64,000 nt of DNA, from contig WARS01000009.1 of NCBI GenBank assembly GCA_008933995.1, positions 3,442,001 to 3,506,000 on the forward strand, read 5' to 3'. Every line of letters starts with the position of its first letter. The stretch's first letter is position 1. Below are positions 61,884 through 64,000 of this stretch, piece after piece. Origin of the DNA: Datnioides undecimradiatus (Eukaryota > Chordata > Actinopteri > Lobotiformes > Datnioididae). Under the pieces are notes generated by a model. The model made no database searches, was not told the DNA's origin, and saw only the letters and a program-made list of their open reading frames with translations. Position numbers and translations under genes: made by a program.

Positions 61884-63154
61884 AAGCTTTAGAGTTCCTC
61901 AGACTGTGTGTTAACTTATTAACATTTTTACCACATCACATTATCAACAACATACTTTTCTTTTTAGGACTAAGGCCAAAAATGTACATGTTTGTAACAC
62001 AGTAAAAATGATTCTTCTGATTGCTTTCTGCTCTGTTTAATCTCTAACAACATTAACGCTTTCCCTCTCTCCATCTTTATTCTGATCGGTACTTTGTTGT
62101 TCCGTTTGTGGCTTTTAGAGCATGTGCGTTGTTGTCTTTTGTTTTTGGACAAAATACCAGCATGTAGAAGTTACAGAAGGAGCATTGAGATCTCCCTAAG
62201 TAGCCAATATGTTGTGGACCGTGATGATTTCTCGTGACTCCTATTTATCTGGAATCACACAGTCGGTAAATTGGTGGTGCTAGTACAACATTTATTTAAA
62301 GGAGTAAGCAATCTGGCCATCTTTGTTCAACTGTGTTTATACGAGTACATTTGCCTTTCAAACAGCACAGTGTGTCCCACGTGTGTCCGCTTGCCTACTG
62401 TGAATCTGTGTGTCGGTATGTGTTTTTGTTTATCCTTGATGTGTCGGATAGATAGATGTGTTGATGATAGTATTCCTCTAAAGAAAGGGTGAGAGAGAGA
62501 TGGAGACAGATAGGGAGAGGACAGCTGGTGGCTGACTGCCCACCCTTGGGGGCTGGTGGAAAGATGATGGGGCATCTAGGAAAGACATTCTGTCTGGTCT
62601 TGTCAGAGTTTGGCCACTACTTGGCCACATGTCACTCGTGGCCCATCTAACACACAAACACACGCTTCTCACTCTGTCTCACATCACCCTGGCTTTCAGA
62701 TCACCCTCTGTGTCCCACCAGTGACCCAAACCAGGCAGAAACTGAGAGACGCACAGACAGACACAAGGTTATTTATCATCAGCGAGGACAGTGGCCAGTT
62801 ACAGAGCAAAACAGAGCTATGACTGAGAACAGAGTGAGAACTGAGACAGCCAAATGATTTCAATTTTGGTGGAGTATAGTTACGTTCAACAGTTAGGGTT
62901 TGGCAGCCAGGCCAAGAGAATATGTGTTTTGAGTTGTTACGTAGTTAAATTATGGGATGTTTGGGATGGGGTCAGTGAATTTGCGGTAATGCTTTGCTGC
63001 ATTGTCTTAAAATGTGCGCTCGTCATACAAGCAAATTTAACATTCGGTACTAAGAATTATAATCATAATCACAAATCTTCTGTTTCTTATTTCTTGCAAT
63101 GTTTAATTTGCTTTCTAAATATTAGACATTCAACATATTCCATATGATACCTCC

Positions 63155-63172
63155 TTTTTTTTTTTTTTTTTT
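63155..63172 (+). repeat. poly(T) tract, 18 nt
   Basis: Homopolymer followed by aaac. It could be the reversed tail of an old retroposed sequence. Confidence 0.8.
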
Positions 63173-64000
63173 AAACAATTCTATTTATGAAGATATTTCA
63201 GCTTGTATGTTTTCCATGAGTCGTGTGCGTAGACATGTCTGGCCTCTATTGTCTTTCAGTGCTGTTGAATTACTGTGACAGTCAATACTGGTTCATCGAT
63301 CATATCTTTATTTTTGTCAGTGATACTTAAACACTACTTCATCTTCACACACAACAAGCAGACAGTGTGTTAGGCGTAGGAAGTGAAGAAATCGGCCTCT
63401 AATACGTGACAGGTGTTAAAGAGAAAATTGCCTTTTGTCTTTACACAATATTATTATGAAGAGATTGACTGTTGAACCCTGAGAATGAGGCGTTTTTTTT
63501 ATTTACTGCTTGAATTTCACTCATGAGCTTTATCAGATGTTTAGAGAATTCATAAAGAAGTGTTTTGCCTCCTCTTTCGACAGCATCTTAAACTTTGATG
63601 CTTTGATGAAGATTGTTTGAGAAATCTCATGACAGTCAGTGCTGCAGCCCAGGGCAGAAACATGCCAACAGAAGAGAAATCTAACTTTTAATCATAAATC
63701 AAGCAAGCTGGCTGCATTAATTCTCGCCTCTGCTGTGCCATTAGCTGAATTTTATTTTATTTTTGTGTGTGTGTGTCGCAGCACATCCGAGGGTGCTGCC
63801 GAGTGGTAATGGTTGTGGCACCGTGTGTGTGGGTGTGGGTGGAGGGGGGGGTTAGGCCTTGCGGTCTCAGCGTTGATGGTGGCGTGGTGGTGGCATTTGT
63901 CAGCTTGCTTCTTCCGCTTGGTTTCCAGATTGACGTCTTGTTTCTTGGCCCTGTTCTGTGGTGGGCTAAAGGTTCCCCACTGAAAAGGTCAGACACTTAC

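Larger units (their letters stand above)
59324..64000 (+). other. srbd1 intron (partial, at least 4.68 kb)
   Basis: No exon continuing SRBD1 (expected to begin with an ILAINRGE-like block) was found up to the right edge. The region holds (CA)/(GT) runs, a poly-T, a degraded interspersed repeat at 61.2 kb and one conserved-looking stretch at 60.6 kb. The minus-strand frame at 63,757-63,996 is low-complexity and not a gene. Confidence 0.75.

Noticed and set aside
63757..63996. 79-codon minus-strand frame at the right edge, and a candidate srbd1 exon at about 63,929
   Set aside because: The frame is low-complexity Thr/Pro/His. The plus-strand sequence after ttggtttccag does not match the next SRBD1 segment.
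1..64000. CRISPR arrays, operons, ribosome-binding sites, prokaryotic mobile islands
   Set aside because: The sequence is a vertebrate nuclear genome. The tandem arrays are simple microsatellites without spacer structure.

Overview
The window is vertebrate nuclear DNA, almost certainly from a spiny-rayed (percomorph) teleost. It has intron-split genes with GT-AG junctions, abundant (CA)n/(GT)n, (GATA)n and (AATAC)n microsatellites, decayed LINEs, a solo LTR, and interspersed repeats of types I associate with percomorph fish. There is no prokaryotic gene organisation. Nearly every short open frame is chance or microsatellite translation. The real coding content is four genes, found by matching exon translations, splice sites and reading phase.

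Layout. (1) 1-39,698, minus strand: the 5' part of pld5 (inactive phospholipase D5). Coding exon 1 is at 39,528-39,698 and exon 2, carrying the membrane anchor, at 940-1,076. They are separated by a 38.45-kb intron that fills most of the window and holds the microsatellites, decayed transposons and some candidate non-coding regulatory elements. Later exons lie left of the window. (2) 45,025-46,414, plus strand: a compact three-exon gene for the 103-residue microprotein known in mammals as the SLC35A4 upstream-ORF protein. No SLC35A4 transporter frame follows it. (3) 49,978-53,456, minus strand: a six-coding-exon CD74 (MHC class II invariant chain) gene with a 5'UTR intron and an upstream X/Y-box-like promoter. 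It has the cytosolic tail, membrane anchor, CLIP-like segment and thyroglobulin type-1 domain, but no exon for the trimerisation domain. (4) 56,350-59,323, plus strand: the first eight coding exons (465 codons) of srbd1, a Tex-family S1 RNA-binding protein. A non-coding first exon ends at 55,954. The rest of the gene lies beyond the right edge, so 59,324-64,000 is intron.

The four genes do not form one pathway. CD74 chaperones MHC class II, SRBD1 is a predicted nucleic-acid-binding Tex homologue, PLD5 is a membrane-anchored catalytically dead phospholipase D relative, and the microprotein is a small membrane (mitochondrial in human) protein. The points most worth following are the trimerisation-less invariant chain and its palindromic X-box promoter, the stand-alone uORF-type microprotein gene flanked by convergent CTCF-like motifs, and the srbd1 first exon lying directly against the 3' end of a decayed LINE.
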